DNA from: a virus
Reading direction: 5' to 3' (one strand)
IMG/VR virus record: IMGVR_UViG_3300038701_000883
Location: 1-40,897 of that record
DNA length: 40,897 nucleotides
Below, one piece after another: positions 7,613 through 13,789 of this stretch. Position 1 is the stretch's first letter. Each line of letters begins with the position of its first letter. The position numbers and the translations under genes were made by a program. The notes below the pieces were generated by a model. That model had not been told where the DNA came from, made no database searches, and was given only the letters and a program-made list of their open reading frames with translations.

Positions 7613-7642
7613 ATTACACGGCGCCGGTCTCCCTGACTACAA
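7613..7642 (-). promoter_or_regulatory. Candidate leftward promoter for the accessory block
   Basis: Read on the minus strand: a -35-like TTGTAG (7637-7642), 18 bases, then TGTAAT (7613-7618), five of six matches to the σ70 -10. It lies in the only sizeable gap between 8139 and 4412, about 60 bases ahead of ATG 7555. The -35 region shares nine bases (TTGTAGTCA) with the candidate leftward promoter at 12335-12363. A weak inverted repeat (7619-7625 with 7645-7651, seven pairs) brackets the spacer. Confidence 0.35.
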
Positions 7643-7666
7643 CAGGCGCCGCCCCAAAGGGCGTGA

Positions 7667-7735
7667 TCAGAACGCGCAGCTGGCGCGGCCCGGAGACCAC
7701 CAGTCGCGCACTGCCTTGAGCATCCTGTGGATCAT
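7667..7735 (-). CDS. Possible 22-residue coupled peptide
   Basis: The frame begins with ATG overlapping the stop of the upstream gene (ATGA) and encodes MIHRMLKAVRDWWSPGRASC plus two residues. It is basic and amphipathic with a WW pair. The same coupling occurs at most real junctions here, but the peptide is too short for composition to prove coding, so this is tentative. Confidence 0.35.
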   Translation of the reverse strand: MIHRMLKAVRDWWSPGRASCAF

Positions 7736-8139
7736 CTTTTCTCCCCTGCGATCCGCGGCGTGATGTCGTAGACCACCTTCTCGTGCTCCGACCCGTCCTT
7801 CGGGTTCAAGCCGCGCATGGCGATGACCATCTCCTGGAGACGATCGCCGGCATCGACTTCCACAGCCTTGAGCTTCGGGAACACGAACGAGGCAGCCTGC
7901 ATGTGCGTCTGCACGAAGAGCGAGAGATCCGGATCGTAGGTCCGGTTGCCGTTCTCGTCGTATTCGGGCTCGCGGACTCTGCCGTCCGCATCCAACGTGT
8001 GCTCGCGCACAGTCTTCAAGGCCTCGATGACAGGATCGAACCCCTCGCCGAACTCAGCCTTCATGCGCCGCAGAAGCGCGCCAGCCCGGTGGTTGCGCTG
8101 GATTCCCTTGCTCGTGTTGCCGTTACCTGCCGAGGACAT
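7732..8139 (-). CDS. Possible terminase small subunit
   Basis: 135 residues. The N-terminus is polar (SSAGNGNTSKG), then a basic helix (AGALLRRMKAEFGEGFDPV), then an acidic middle. A segment FVQTHMQAASFVFPKLKAVEVD resembles the 'planes of cells/host body until packed' helices in phage small terminases, in which a late helix ends K-L-K-A-V-E. The family link is from memory and weak. The length suits a small terminase. Against it: the large subunit is 3.3 kb further on, and no clear helix-turn-helix is visible. A general packaging or accessory protein is the alternative. Confidence 0.5.
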   Translation of the reverse strand: MSSAGNGNTSKGIQRNHRAGALLRRMKAEFGEGFDPVIEALKTVREHTLDADGRVREPEYDENGNRTYDPDLSLFVQTHMQAASFVFPKLKAVEVDAGDRLQEMVIAMRGLNPKDGSEHEKVVYDITPRIAGEKR

Positions 8140-8479
8140 AACTGATCGCCTCCATGATTCTGTCGCCCAACGGTTTCGGACCCTGGTGTCCGTATGCGCG
8201 CCTGACCGCGTTTCCGTAGTCGACTGCGGACTGGTCTAGACCGACCCAGACCAGCCCCTTGGCGGCCCTGAAGGTCGCCCAGAGCTCTCTCTGGCGGCGG
8301 AGGAACCACGGGAACCTGAGCTCCCACCAGAGCCAGCAGGCGAATGCAGCGATGTGCCCTAGGCCAACCCGCACCGCGAGGGTCTCGTAGCCGTAGGGGC
8401 CGAATCGGGAGGTCTGGCAGACGAGGGTCCAGCCAGCGGGGATCACCTCTCCTTCGCCGGCCCAGTACCAGAGCTTCAT
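8123..8479 (-). CDS. Hypothetical Trp-rich protein with a membrane-like segment
   Basis: 118 residues. Residues of about 35 to 60 are strongly hydrophobic and aromatic (VRVGLGHIAAFACWLWWELRF, read from about 37). The rest is soluble and basic. It overlaps the genes on both sides by one and 17 bases. It could be a monotopic membrane protein. Function unknown. Confidence 0.7.
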   Translation of the reverse strand: MKLWYWAGEGEVIPAGWTLVCQTSRFGPYGYETLAVRVGLGHIAAFACWLWWELRFPWFLRRQRELWATFRAAKGLVWVGLDQSAVDYGNAVRRAYGHQGPKPLGDRIMEAISYVLGR

Positions 8480-8688
8480 CAGTGCCTCCTCGGGAACCCG
8501 GGCGCGATGATGCTGGGGCCGGCAAGGGCCTCGGCCTGTTCGCGTTCTCGGTTGCGGGTCCGTTGCTCGCGGAGGGCGGCCTCGGTCTCGATGGCGTGCC
8601 GGATCATGGCCTGGTCGCGGTGCTGGACGATGAAGCTCCGGCGGCGCATGAACGGGTGGTAGACGGCCCGGCTGCTGCTCTTCTTCAT
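8479..8688 (-). CDS. Hypothetical basic helical protein
   Basis: 69 residues from ATG 8688, overlapping the upstream stop (ATGA). It opens MKKSSSRAVYHPFMRRRSF and is dominated by a long Arg/Glu/Gln/Ala helix (AALREQRTRNREREQAEAL), probably coiled coil or nucleic-acid binding. No family recognised. Confidence 0.65.
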   Translation of the reverse strand: MKKSSSRAVYHPFMRRRSFIVQHRDQAMIRHAIETEAALREQRTRNREREQAEALAGPSIIAPGFPRRH

Positions 8689-9068
8689 GCAGGCAACCTC
8701 CCTGGGTTCAGCATATTCAGAGGGTTGCCCGGTCCGGAGGCGTCGGCCTGGCGCTCGAGCCTGAGGGCTTTGTTCAGCTTCTCGTTGGACTCGAGTTGCT
8801 GGGCCATGAGGGACAGCTGGTTGCTCAGGGCCTGGCACTGATCCCGCGTCAAGTGGACCGTCTGGCCGGAAACGGTGAGGGCCACCATGTTCTGCAGGAC
8901 CCGCTGTTCGCGGCCGGGCGGCATCACGGCCACCGCGGTCTTGATCCAGTCGGGCATCATCGCGGACCCGTCGTCGCGCGAGCAGGGGGCCGTGAGGACC
9001 ATAGACGGGAAAGTACCGCGGGCGCCGAGCATCCGCTTCATGGTGATGTCGTGCGTCGTCTCGCTCAT
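8685..9068 (-). CDS. Hypothetical replication-region protein
   Basis: 127 residues from ATG 9068 (ATGA overlap). The N-terminal half contains several Met and a GTFPSMVLTAPCSRDDGS segment. The middle has a β-hairpin-like VALTVSGQTVHLTRDQC, and the C-terminal half is a leucine-rich helix (SLMAQQLESNEKLNKAL). Lies in the ninR-like block after ninB. No function assigned. Confidence 0.7.
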   Translation of the reverse strand: MSETTHDITMKRMLGARGTFPSMVLTAPCSRDDGSAMMPDWIKTAVAVMPPGREQRVLQNMVALTVSGQTVHLTRDQCQALSNQLSLMAQQLESNEKLNKALRLERQADASGPGNPLNMLNPGRLPA

Positions 9069-9349
9069 TGGCAGCTGGTCTCCTCTGGTAGCTGCTCGCT
9101 GAACACCACGCGAATGCGTCCGCGCGGCGTGTGCTGGCATCGCTTGATGGTCAAGCTGCCGAACTGCGGGATGGAGTGCCGATCGAGCAGGTAGTCGATG
9201 GCGTCTCCGATCATGGTCATCGGGGTCCTCGAGGCCTCCGGACCCACGCTGACGTGGATGTAGGGCGCCCGAAAGCCCGACAGCCCTGCGTTCATCCTTC
9301 CTCCGAGCAGATCACGGACCGTAGTGTCCATCTGGCAGGTTCGCATCAT
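9065..9349 (-). CDS. Hypothetical small protein
   Basis: 94 residues, coupled on both sides by ATGA overlaps. Mixed α/β composition with a helix MIGDAIDYLLDRH and a terminal strand GRIRVVFSEQ. The first in-frame ATG at 9349 was kept because it gives the overlap with the ninB-like stop. Not recognised. Confidence 0.7.
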   Translation of the reverse strand: MMRTCQMDTTVRDLLGGRMNAGLSGFRAPYIHVSVGPEASRTPMTMIGDAIDYLLDRHSIPQFGSLTIKRCQHTPRGRIRVVFSEQLPEETSCQ

Positions 9350-9825
9350 GCTGCGCGCTCCTCTCTCTGGCGCTCACGTTCGATCTCGCGGATCCAGCCC
9401 GCGCGCATGGCGGGGTCTGGCTGCGTGATCTCGATGTCCCACTCGGCGGCCCAAGCCTGCACGCGGTCCATGAGGGCCAGGTAGTCCGCCTTCGACAGCC
9501 CCTCGGTGCTGCGGCGGCGCTCGAACGTCCTGCTGCCGACCGTGACCTCGCGCGTGCCGATGAACTCCCGACACAAGGCCTCCTTTACGTCTTCGAGCTC
9601 GTTGCCGCTGGCGTTGGCGATCTCGCCGAACCACATGTGCAGGGTGTTCCGCATGGACGCGGAGCACGGGATTCTGGGCGTGCGGAGAGTGATCTGCAGC
9701 GGAGTCGACCGATCCCGGACGACGGCCTGCCAGTGGGCGCGGATCCAATTGATGGCGCGGTCCAGATCGCCGTCCTCGCCGGGGCGGATGAACGCGCTGC
9801 GCGGCTTCATCTCGACCTTGCTCAT
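9346..9825 (-). CDS. ninB: NinB/YbcN-like recombination accessory protein
   Basis: 159 residues from ATG 9825, which overlaps the ninG stop (ATGA). NinB-family proteins bind single-stranded DNA and help recombination in lambdoid phages. Features that fit are an N-terminal region with AINWIRAHW and PLQITL, then MRNTLHMWFGEIAN, matching the conserved 'QN..LHxW.GEIA' type helix, and a DVKEALCREFIG segment after it. Position next to ninG strengthens the call. The longer in-frame extension upstream of 9825 lies inside ninG and was dropped. Confidence 0.7.
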   Translation of the reverse strand: MSKVEMKPRSAFIRPGEDGDLDRAINWIRAHWQAVVRDRSTPLQITLRTPRIPCSASMRNTLHMWFGEIANASGNELEDVKEALCREFIGTREVTVGSRTFERRRSTEGLSKADYLALMDRVQAWAAEWDIEITQPDPAMRAGWIREIERERQREERAA

Positions 9826-10502
9826 GCTTCCCTCGCCATCTCGGCCTCGAGAAGCTCGCGGCGGAACTGGTAAGGGCAGACCGCCTTCCCTTCCTTCCGC
9901 AGCATGCGGTGGTGCTTCAGGGTCGATCGAGCCTCGTCCCGGATGCGGCGCAGGCCGTCTCGGTCGAGGCGGTCGTCGTCGTGCGGACCGTCCAGCCAGC
10001 GCACCATCTCGGCGCCGTAGCGGGCCAGCAGGCCCTCGCGGTACTGCTGCCGGGTGTGGCCGCCGGACGTGTTGCAGGCCTTGCACTGCAGGTGGATGTT
10101 CAGCGCCGAGAATCGGATCGGCCCAGGGTTCGCGCCGGTTCCAAGGTAGTGCCCAGCGTCGAAAGCGCCTCCGCGAATCGGGTCTGAAATCTCCTTCTCT
10201 CCGTTGCAGGTGATGCAGTGAAATCCCCAGCCTCGGTCGAGCTCGCGAACCAGCCGGTTAACGGCCTCCTGCGCCTCCTCCAGCAGCTTCGGGCGCGTCT
10301 TCAGGCGCTCACGGGCGTCCGCCTGCTCCCTGCGCCGCTCCATGGCCGCACGCTTCTCTGCCTGGCGGCGCTTGCGCTCGACGGCCTCCCGGGCCACCTC
10401 GTGCGCGCAGCGAGGAGAGCACACCTTCTGCATGCTGTTGCGCGGCTCGAAGGTGCGGCGGCACGTCTTGGCGCGGCAGGTCTTCGGCTTCAGGGCCTTC
10501 AC
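9822..10502 (-). CDS. ninG: NinG (Rap)-like recombination nuclease
   Basis: 226 residues. NinG/Rap is a structure-specific endonuclease that acts on recombination intermediates. The N-terminal zinc ribbon is visible as C9, C14, C28 and C32 (KTCRAKTC, then KVCSPRCA), followed by a long charged helix of about residues 35 to 80. The C-terminal half contains a second Cys-rich, HNH-like region (HCITCNG, DAGHYLG, LQCKACN). These are the diagnostic features of the family at the usual length of about 200 residues. It is coupled to the P-type gene upstream and to ninB downstream. Confidence 0.9.
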   Translation of the reverse strand: MKALKPKTCRAKTCRRTFEPRNSMQKVCSPRCAHEVAREAVERKRRQAEKRAAMERRREQADARERLKTRPKLLEEAQEAVNRLVRELDRGWGFHCITCNGEKEISDPIRGGAFDAGHYLGTGANPGPIRFSALNIHLQCKACNTSGGHTRQQYREGLLARYGAEMVRWLDGPHDDDRLDRDGLRRIRDEARSTLKHHRMLRKEGKAVCPYQFRRELLEAEMAREA

Positions 10503-10933
10503 GACACCAGCGCCCGCATCTTCCTGAGATGCTCCTCGCGGACCGCCTCCTGCGCCGGTTTCACCTCGAGGGCGCGAGATCGGTCGAAATACCGCTGCGC
10601 CGGCGGGATCCGGGCCATGGCAAGGAACTGCCCCGGCTTCGGCGGGAAGTCGCGCTCCCAGTGCGAGTGGCAGAGCTCCAGACCCCGGCGCACCTCCTGC
10701 CGGTCCAGCTGAGCCACCACAGCGCGCCAGGTGCCGTCATCAACCTCGCCGTAGGTGCTCACCCACGCCTGCCGGAACACCTTGATCATGCCGATGAAGA
10801 GGTTCGCCGTGCGCTCGCCGAGCACGTCACTCCCCTGCGAGCCGTCGCCGATTGGCTTCGATGGCCCGGGTGACGAGGTCGTTGCCGTCGCGCCGTAGCC
10901 CAGGTCTTCCATGATCTCGTTGCTGGTTCGCAT
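10499..10933 (-). CDS. Replication protein P-like helicase loader
   Basis: 144 residues. Proteins of the lambda P type deliver the host DnaB helicase to the origin. The signature here is FRQAWVSTYG (about residue 54), a central EVRRGLELCHSHWERDFPPK with the characteristic W-x-x-x-F-P-P-x-P-G-Q-F ending, and a charged C-terminus. ATG 10933 has GGAGG twelve bases ahead and lies inside the O-type gene, giving a 107-base overlap in a different frame. A later ATG at 10912 is possible. Shorter than lambda P (233 residues). Confidence 0.78.
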   Translation of the reverse strand: MRTSNEIMEDLGYGATATTSSPGPSKPIGDGSQGSDVLGERTANLFIGMIKVFRQAWVSTYGEVDDGTWRAVVAQLDRQEVRRGLELCHSHWERDFPPKPGQFLAMARIPPAQRYFDRSRALEVKPAQEAVREEHLRKMRALVS

Positions 10934-11597
10934 CGCCCTCTACCTCCCACTCCTGCTCCCAGCGCGCCTGGTTGAGATAGACCACAGGTGCCGGGCTGTA
11001 GCCGCGGAGCCATTCCGCGTCTCGCACTGCTCGCCGCCGCAAAACGATGTCCTCGTAGGCCGCGACCTGCTGCTCTGCCGTGAGCCGCATGAACTTCTCG
11101 AGGCACTGCTTCTTCGCTGCCCGCCGCTTCGACGGGTAGGCCTGCCAGATCGCGGCCCACATCAGGTCGGCAGCAACCTGCCACCAGTCGATGCGCGCCG
11201 CCTCCTGCCGCACCGGTGCCTCTGAGGCCACGAGCGCCAGGTAGTTCACGCTCGCGGCCGGGGTTCCATGTGGAACCACCGTATCACTGGCCGAAACAGG
11301 CGGCAACACCTTCTTCTCGGCAGGTAGGACCGTGGGGTCCATTCGCAACCCGTACAGATTCGTCCCGGACATGCCCTGCGCGTGACTCCGCAGCACCTCG
11401 ATGTGCCCGGCCTCCTGCAGCCGCACCAGCACGCGCCGCACGCTGCGCGGGTCCACGCCCGCGATCTCCGCCACGCGGCTGATCCGGGCCTCCGCAGCCT
11501 GAGTGTCCGGGTTCCAGCGCCGCGCCAGCAGCAAAAGGACCAGGCGGTCCAAGGTCTTCTCGACGGGCGCGCTCTCTGCCCACAGTTCAGGTGTCAT
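10827..11597 (-). CDS. Replication initiator, O-like, with N-terminal winged helix
   Basis: About 256 residues from ATG 11597, which has GGAG thirteen bases upstream; ATG 11702 would add 35 residues of poorer composition. Residues 1 to 80 form a helix-turn-helix of the HTH_36 type (KTLDRLVLLLLARRW, then VAEIAGVDPRSVRRVLVRLQ). A disordered linker follows, then a C-terminal module (WAAIWQAYPSKRRAAKK ... VVYLNQARWEQEW) common in phage replication proteins and probably used to contact the P-type partner. The lambda O analogy predicts iteron-like origin repeats inside the gene, but I did not find convincing ones. Confidence 0.75.
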   Translation of the reverse strand: MTPELWAESAPVEKTLDRLVLLLLARRWNPDTQAAEARISRVAEIAGVDPRSVRRVLVRLQEAGHIEVLRSHAQGMSGTNLYGLRMDPTVLPAEKKVLPPVSASDTVVPHGTPAASVNYLALVASEAPVRQEAARIDWWQVAADLMWAAIWQAYPSKRRAAKKQCLEKFMRLTAEQQVAAYEDIVLRRRAVRDAEWLRGYSPAPVVYLNQARWEQEWEVEGDANQQRDHGRPGLRRDGNDLVTRAIEANRRRLAGE

Positions 11598-12023
11598 CGA
11601 TTCGCTCTCCAGATCGCCTGGGCACACCTTGCCCTTTTCCCCGTGGAGGAGCCATCCGTCCACGCCTGCTCGGTGCAGGACGCCTCTCGGCGCGGTACTC
11701 ATCTTCCCCCCGCTCTCGCGGCGCCGAATCCCTGTCGGCGGCATCGGCGCGACCGAAGTCACCCCACGGGACCAGGTTGCCGGGCAGGCAGAGCCGTGGA
11801 TTTCGATTGCAAGAGGCGGTACTGGAAGGCACCCCGCCCGGTGCGCTGGCTTTCGCGACCGGCGCGCAGGCGGAACAGGTGAGATGGAGCTCTTGACCAA
11901 TGCGACTGAGTGCCACACGATTCTGTCCATCGACCGGGCCGCCAAACCCTTCGGTCGTGAAGCCCGCCCCGGTGCAATGCCGAGGCGGGCTTCGTACTTT
12001 CTAGACCCCTTGCAGGGCCGGTG
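11598..12023. other. Non-coding gap between the winged-helix gene and the replication initiator
   Basis: About 425 bases (320 if the initiator starts at 11702) in a genome where genes normally overlap. No frame on either strand shows convincing protein composition. It contains the hairpin at 11959-11993 and, on the plus strand, a TTGACC (11893-11898) followed 17 bases later by a poor -10 (CACGAT). It may hold the long leader of the initiator mRNA, a small RNA or the replication origin. The sequence alone does not decide. Confidence 0.5.
11959..11993. terminator. Hairpin, candidate terminator or small-RNA end
   Basis: Ten perfect base pairs (11959-11968 with 11984-11993, GAAGCCCGCC / GGCGGGCTTC) enclose 15 bases that can form a further three pairs. 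On the plus strand the stem is followed by GTACTTTC, a weak U-rich tail; on the minus strand there is no U-run. This fits best a terminator for a rightward transcript, or a stable structure in the leftward leader. Confidence 0.5.
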
Positions 12024-12302
12024 TCAACGCCAGACGCTCGATTCATGTACCGAGCAGTCCGTCCCCACCGGCCGGCGCGTGCCCTTCTCGAAGGCCGTCT
12101 CGCAGGACAGCATGTTTTTGCCCTCGAGCTCGCGCAGCCAGTTCATGACGCTGTTGGGCGTCGCGCCCAAGGCTGCTGCCAGACTCCGCATCTTGAACTG
12201 CACCACCTTCTTCCGTCCCTGCACCGAACCCAGGTAGATCCAGAGCAGGCGCGCCCCCTTCGTGAGATCGGTCCGCTCGGCGGCCAGGATTGCGTTTTTC
12301 AT
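12024..12302 (-). CDS. Small winged-helix DNA-binding protein, first gene of the leftward unit
   Basis: 92 residues from ATG 12302, with AGAGGAG seven bases upstream. It opens MKNAILAAERTDLTKGARLLW and contains FKMRSLAAALGATPNSVMNW, a clear helix-turn-helix, followed by LRELEGKNML, a wing-type strand. It sits exactly where a repressor or early activator would sit, adjacent to divergent promoter-like sequences and a palindrome. It could control both units or act as a replication-associated DNA-binding protein. It is not a CI- or Cro-type protein that I can name. Confidence 0.8.
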   Translation of the reverse strand: MKNAILAAERTDLTKGARLLWIYLGSVQGRKKVVQFKMRSLAAALGATPNSVMNWLRELEGKNMLSCETAFEKGTRRPVGTDCSVHESSVWR

Positions 12303-12334
12303 GGTCGTCTCCTCTGTTGTGACCGCCAGCGAGG

Positions 12335-12363
12335 TTAATTGAACCGCGTCGTGTTGACTACAA
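12335..12363 (-). promoter_or_regulatory. Candidate leftward promoter
   Basis: On the minus strand: TTGTAG (12358-12363), 17 bases, AATTAA (12335-12340), about 33 bases ahead of ATG 12302. The -10 is weak. It overlaps an imperfect palindrome GGTTAATTGAACC (12333-12345), and the -35 overlaps the rightward -35 by two bases, so the two promoters would compete. Confidence 0.4.
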
Positions 12364-12382
12364 GCACGAACGTGCGTATCTT
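12354..12382 (+). promoter_or_regulatory. Candidate rightward early promoter
   Basis: TTGACT (12354-12359), 17 bases, TATCTT (12377-12382). This is the best σ70-type match in the window, and the spacing is ideal. Transcription would start near 12389, leaving a leader of about 43 bases before ATG 12432. The whole spacer holds a perfect short palindrome, so a bound protein would block RNA polymerase. Confidence 0.6.
12364..12375. promoter_or_regulatory. Operator-like palindrome inside the promoter spacer
   Basis: GCACGAACGTGC: five perfect pairs about a central AA, located between the -35 and -10 of the rightward promoter and next to the leftward -35. A dimeric regulator, most simply the winged-helix product of 12024-12302, could bind here. 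No second exact copy was noticed. Confidence 0.45.
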
Positions 12383-12431
12383 TCGCTGCATCGACACTGA
12401 CGCCGACCCACCACCGACAAGGAAACGCGAC

Positions 12432-12767
12432 ATGCCCGAATTCACCAATGCCGGCGGCTCTCTTGGCCGCTCCATCTACGACGCGCCAGAGCGCAGTGGA
12501 AGCGAAATCGAAGCGGAGCGCATCGAGCGGATCATGGCGCAGGTGTCGCGCCGTGATCTCGAGCGCGCGCTGATCGTCATGCTGTCGGCGGCACGCACGG
12601 CAGAGGGCGAGCAGGGCCGCTTGCACGACACCCTCCGCCCGGTCGTCTCGAAGGCGCTGCAGGACTGCATCGACAACATCGGGAGCGCGCTGGTCGAGGA
12701 GGGAATCGACCAAGTCGCGGAGATCATCGGCGCCGACGCCCTCGACATTCTGGAAGGCGACGCATGA
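12432..12767 (+). CDS. First gene of the rightward unit, helical protein of unknown function
   Basis: 111 residues. ATG 12432 was chosen because AAGGAAA lies just upstream and because the longer frame from 12339 would begin before the promoter. The protein is helical and acidic, with IERIMAQVSRRDLERALIVML in the middle and a C-terminal EEGIDQVAEIIGADALDIL. The stop overlaps the methyltransferase start (ATGA). As the first early product it may be a host-takeover or anti-defence protein, but nothing in the sequence shows this. Confidence 0.75.
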   Translation: MPEFTNAGGSLGRSIYDAPERSGSEIEAERIERIMAQVSRRDLERALIVMLSAARTAEGEQGRLHDTLRPVVSKALQDCIDNIGSALVEEGIDQVAEIIGADALDILEGDA

Positions 12768-13789
12768 CGGCGTACTACAACGAGATCGACCCCTTCGCGG
12801 CTGAGTGGTTGCGGAACCTGATCGACGCAGGGCACATCGCCCCGGGCGTCGTGGACACCAGAAGCATCACAGAGGTGACAGCGGATGACCTTGCCGGATT
12901 CACGCAGTGCCACTTCTTTGCAGGGATCGGTGGATGGAGCCTCGCAGCTCGACTTGCCGGGATTCCCGACGACTACCCCATCTGGACCGCCAGCTGCCCC
13001 TGCCAGCCGTTTTCGGTCGCCGGGCGCCAGCGCGGAGTCGACGACGAGCGCCACCTGTGGCCCGTCTTCCGCGACCTCATCGCGCAGTGCCGACCTGCAG
13101 TCGTCGCTGGAGAGCAGGTTGCGAGCAAGGCTGGCCGGGCGTGGCTGTCCGGTGTACTCGATGAAGTGGAAGGTCTGGGATATGCCGGGGCGGGAGCCGA
13201 TTTGTGCGCTGCGGGCGTCGGCGCCCCGCACATCCGCCAGCGCCTCTACTGGGCGGCTCTCGCCGAACACGTCGGACGGCACGGCGGAGCAGCTGCTGGC
13301 CCGGAAACAGGCCATGGCGGACCGGGGCGTGCAGCAGGGCGTCTCGGTGACGCAGCTGGCGCATCAGGCGCAGATCGCGGGCTGGGTCACGCCAAGCGCC
13401 CGGGACTGGAAGGACACCCCGGGCATGAGCCTGACGGGCACGAACCCGGACGGGACGCTCCGCGCGCGGATCGACCAGCTGCCCCGGCAGGCGGCGATTG
13501 CGGGGTGGCAGACGCCGAAAGTCGCGGACGCGACAGGCGGGCAGACAAGCCGAGGCGGGAAGCGGAAGCACGAGTTGCTGCTGGGGGGCGAGGCGCGAGC
13601 AGCGGCGGCTGGGATGATGTCATCTGGCTCCCTTGCGCCGACGGAAAAGCCCGGCCCATTGAACCCGGCCTTGAGCCGCTGGCTCATGGGGTTCCCGGCC
13701 GCGTGGGACGAGTGCGCGCCTACGGGAACGCCATCGTCCCGGAACTCGCAGCCGAATTCCTGATGGCTGCATTGGAGGAGGACAACTGA
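12764..13789 (+). CDS. DNA C5-cytosine methyltransferase
   Basis: 341 residues. It transfers a methyl group from S-adenosylmethionine to C5 of cytosine, probably shielding phage DNA from restriction. Motif I is HFFAGIGGWSLAARLAG (residues 50-66), motif IV is SCPCQPFS with catalytic C80, motif VI is GEQV where ENV is usual (E117 retained), motif VIII is HIRQRLYW, and motif X is AYGNAIVPELAAEF near the end. Between about residues 165 and 290, where a target recognition domain should be, this frame is a Gly/Ala/Arg/Asp-rich sequence of low complexity. The same DNA in the +1 frame encodes an orderly protein (12885-13763). Ends in TGATG overlap with csrA. Confidence 0.92.
   Translation: MTAYYNEIDPFAAEWLRNLIDAGHIAPGVVDTRSITEVTADDLAGFTQCHFFAGIGGWSLAARLAGIPDDYPIWTASCPCQPFSVAGRQRGVDDERHLWPVFRDLIAQCRPAVVAGEQVASKAGRAWLSGVLDEVEGLGYAGAGADLCAAGVGAPHIRQRLYWAALAEHVGRHGGAAAGPETGHGGPGRAAGRLGDAAGASGADRGLGHAKRPGLEGHPGHEPDGHEPGRDAPRADRPAAPAGGDCGVADAESRGRDRRADKPRREAEARVAAGGRGASSGGWDDVIWLPCADGKARPIEPGLEPLAHGVPGRVGRVRAYGNAIVPELAAEFLMAALEEDN
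12885..13763 (+). CDS. Overprinted +1-frame gene within the methyltransferase gene
   Basis: 292 residues, entirely inside the methyltransferase gene. ATG 12885 has its own Shine-Dalgarno, GAGGTGA, six bases ahead. The protein is not a random shadow: it has SLESRLRARLAG and VYSMKWKVW (residues 74-98), a CALRASAPRTS segment, two W-x-T-P motifs (GWVTPSARDWKD at 167-178, GWQTPKVADATGG at 208-219), DQLPRQA, and an ending LNPALSRWLMGFPAAWDECAPT (part, 259-280) then SSRNSQ. I recall this same series of motifs in proteins of prophages, also beside or within C5-methyltransferase genes. Role unknown; a partner or substitute recognition subunit is an inference. Conserved amino-acid motifs in this frame explain the degenerate middle of the methyltransferase frame. 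Confidence 0.78.
   Translation: MTLPDSRSATSLQGSVDGASQLDLPGFPTTTPSGPPAAPASRFRSPGASAESTTSATCGPSSATSSRSADLQSSLESRLRARLAGRGCPVYSMKWKVWDMPGREPICALRASAPRTSASASTGRLSPNTSDGTAEQLLARKQAMADRGVQQGVSVTQLAHQAQIAGWVTPSARDWKDTPGMSLTGTNPDGTLRARIDQLPRQAAIAGWQTPKVADATGGQTSRGGKRKHELLLGGEARAAAAGMMSSGSLAPTEKPGPLNPALSRWLMGFPAAWDECAPTGTPSSRNSQPNS

Noticed and set aside
12339-12431. Upstream extension of the first rightward gene to 12339
   Set aside because: The extension begins before the promoter and has no ribosome site; ATG 12432 does.
12476-13315. Minus-strand open frame of 279 codons opposite the methyltransferase
   Set aside because: Unlike the +1 frame on the plus strand it shows no ordered motifs and no ribosome site; it is a by-product of two constrained plus-strand frames.
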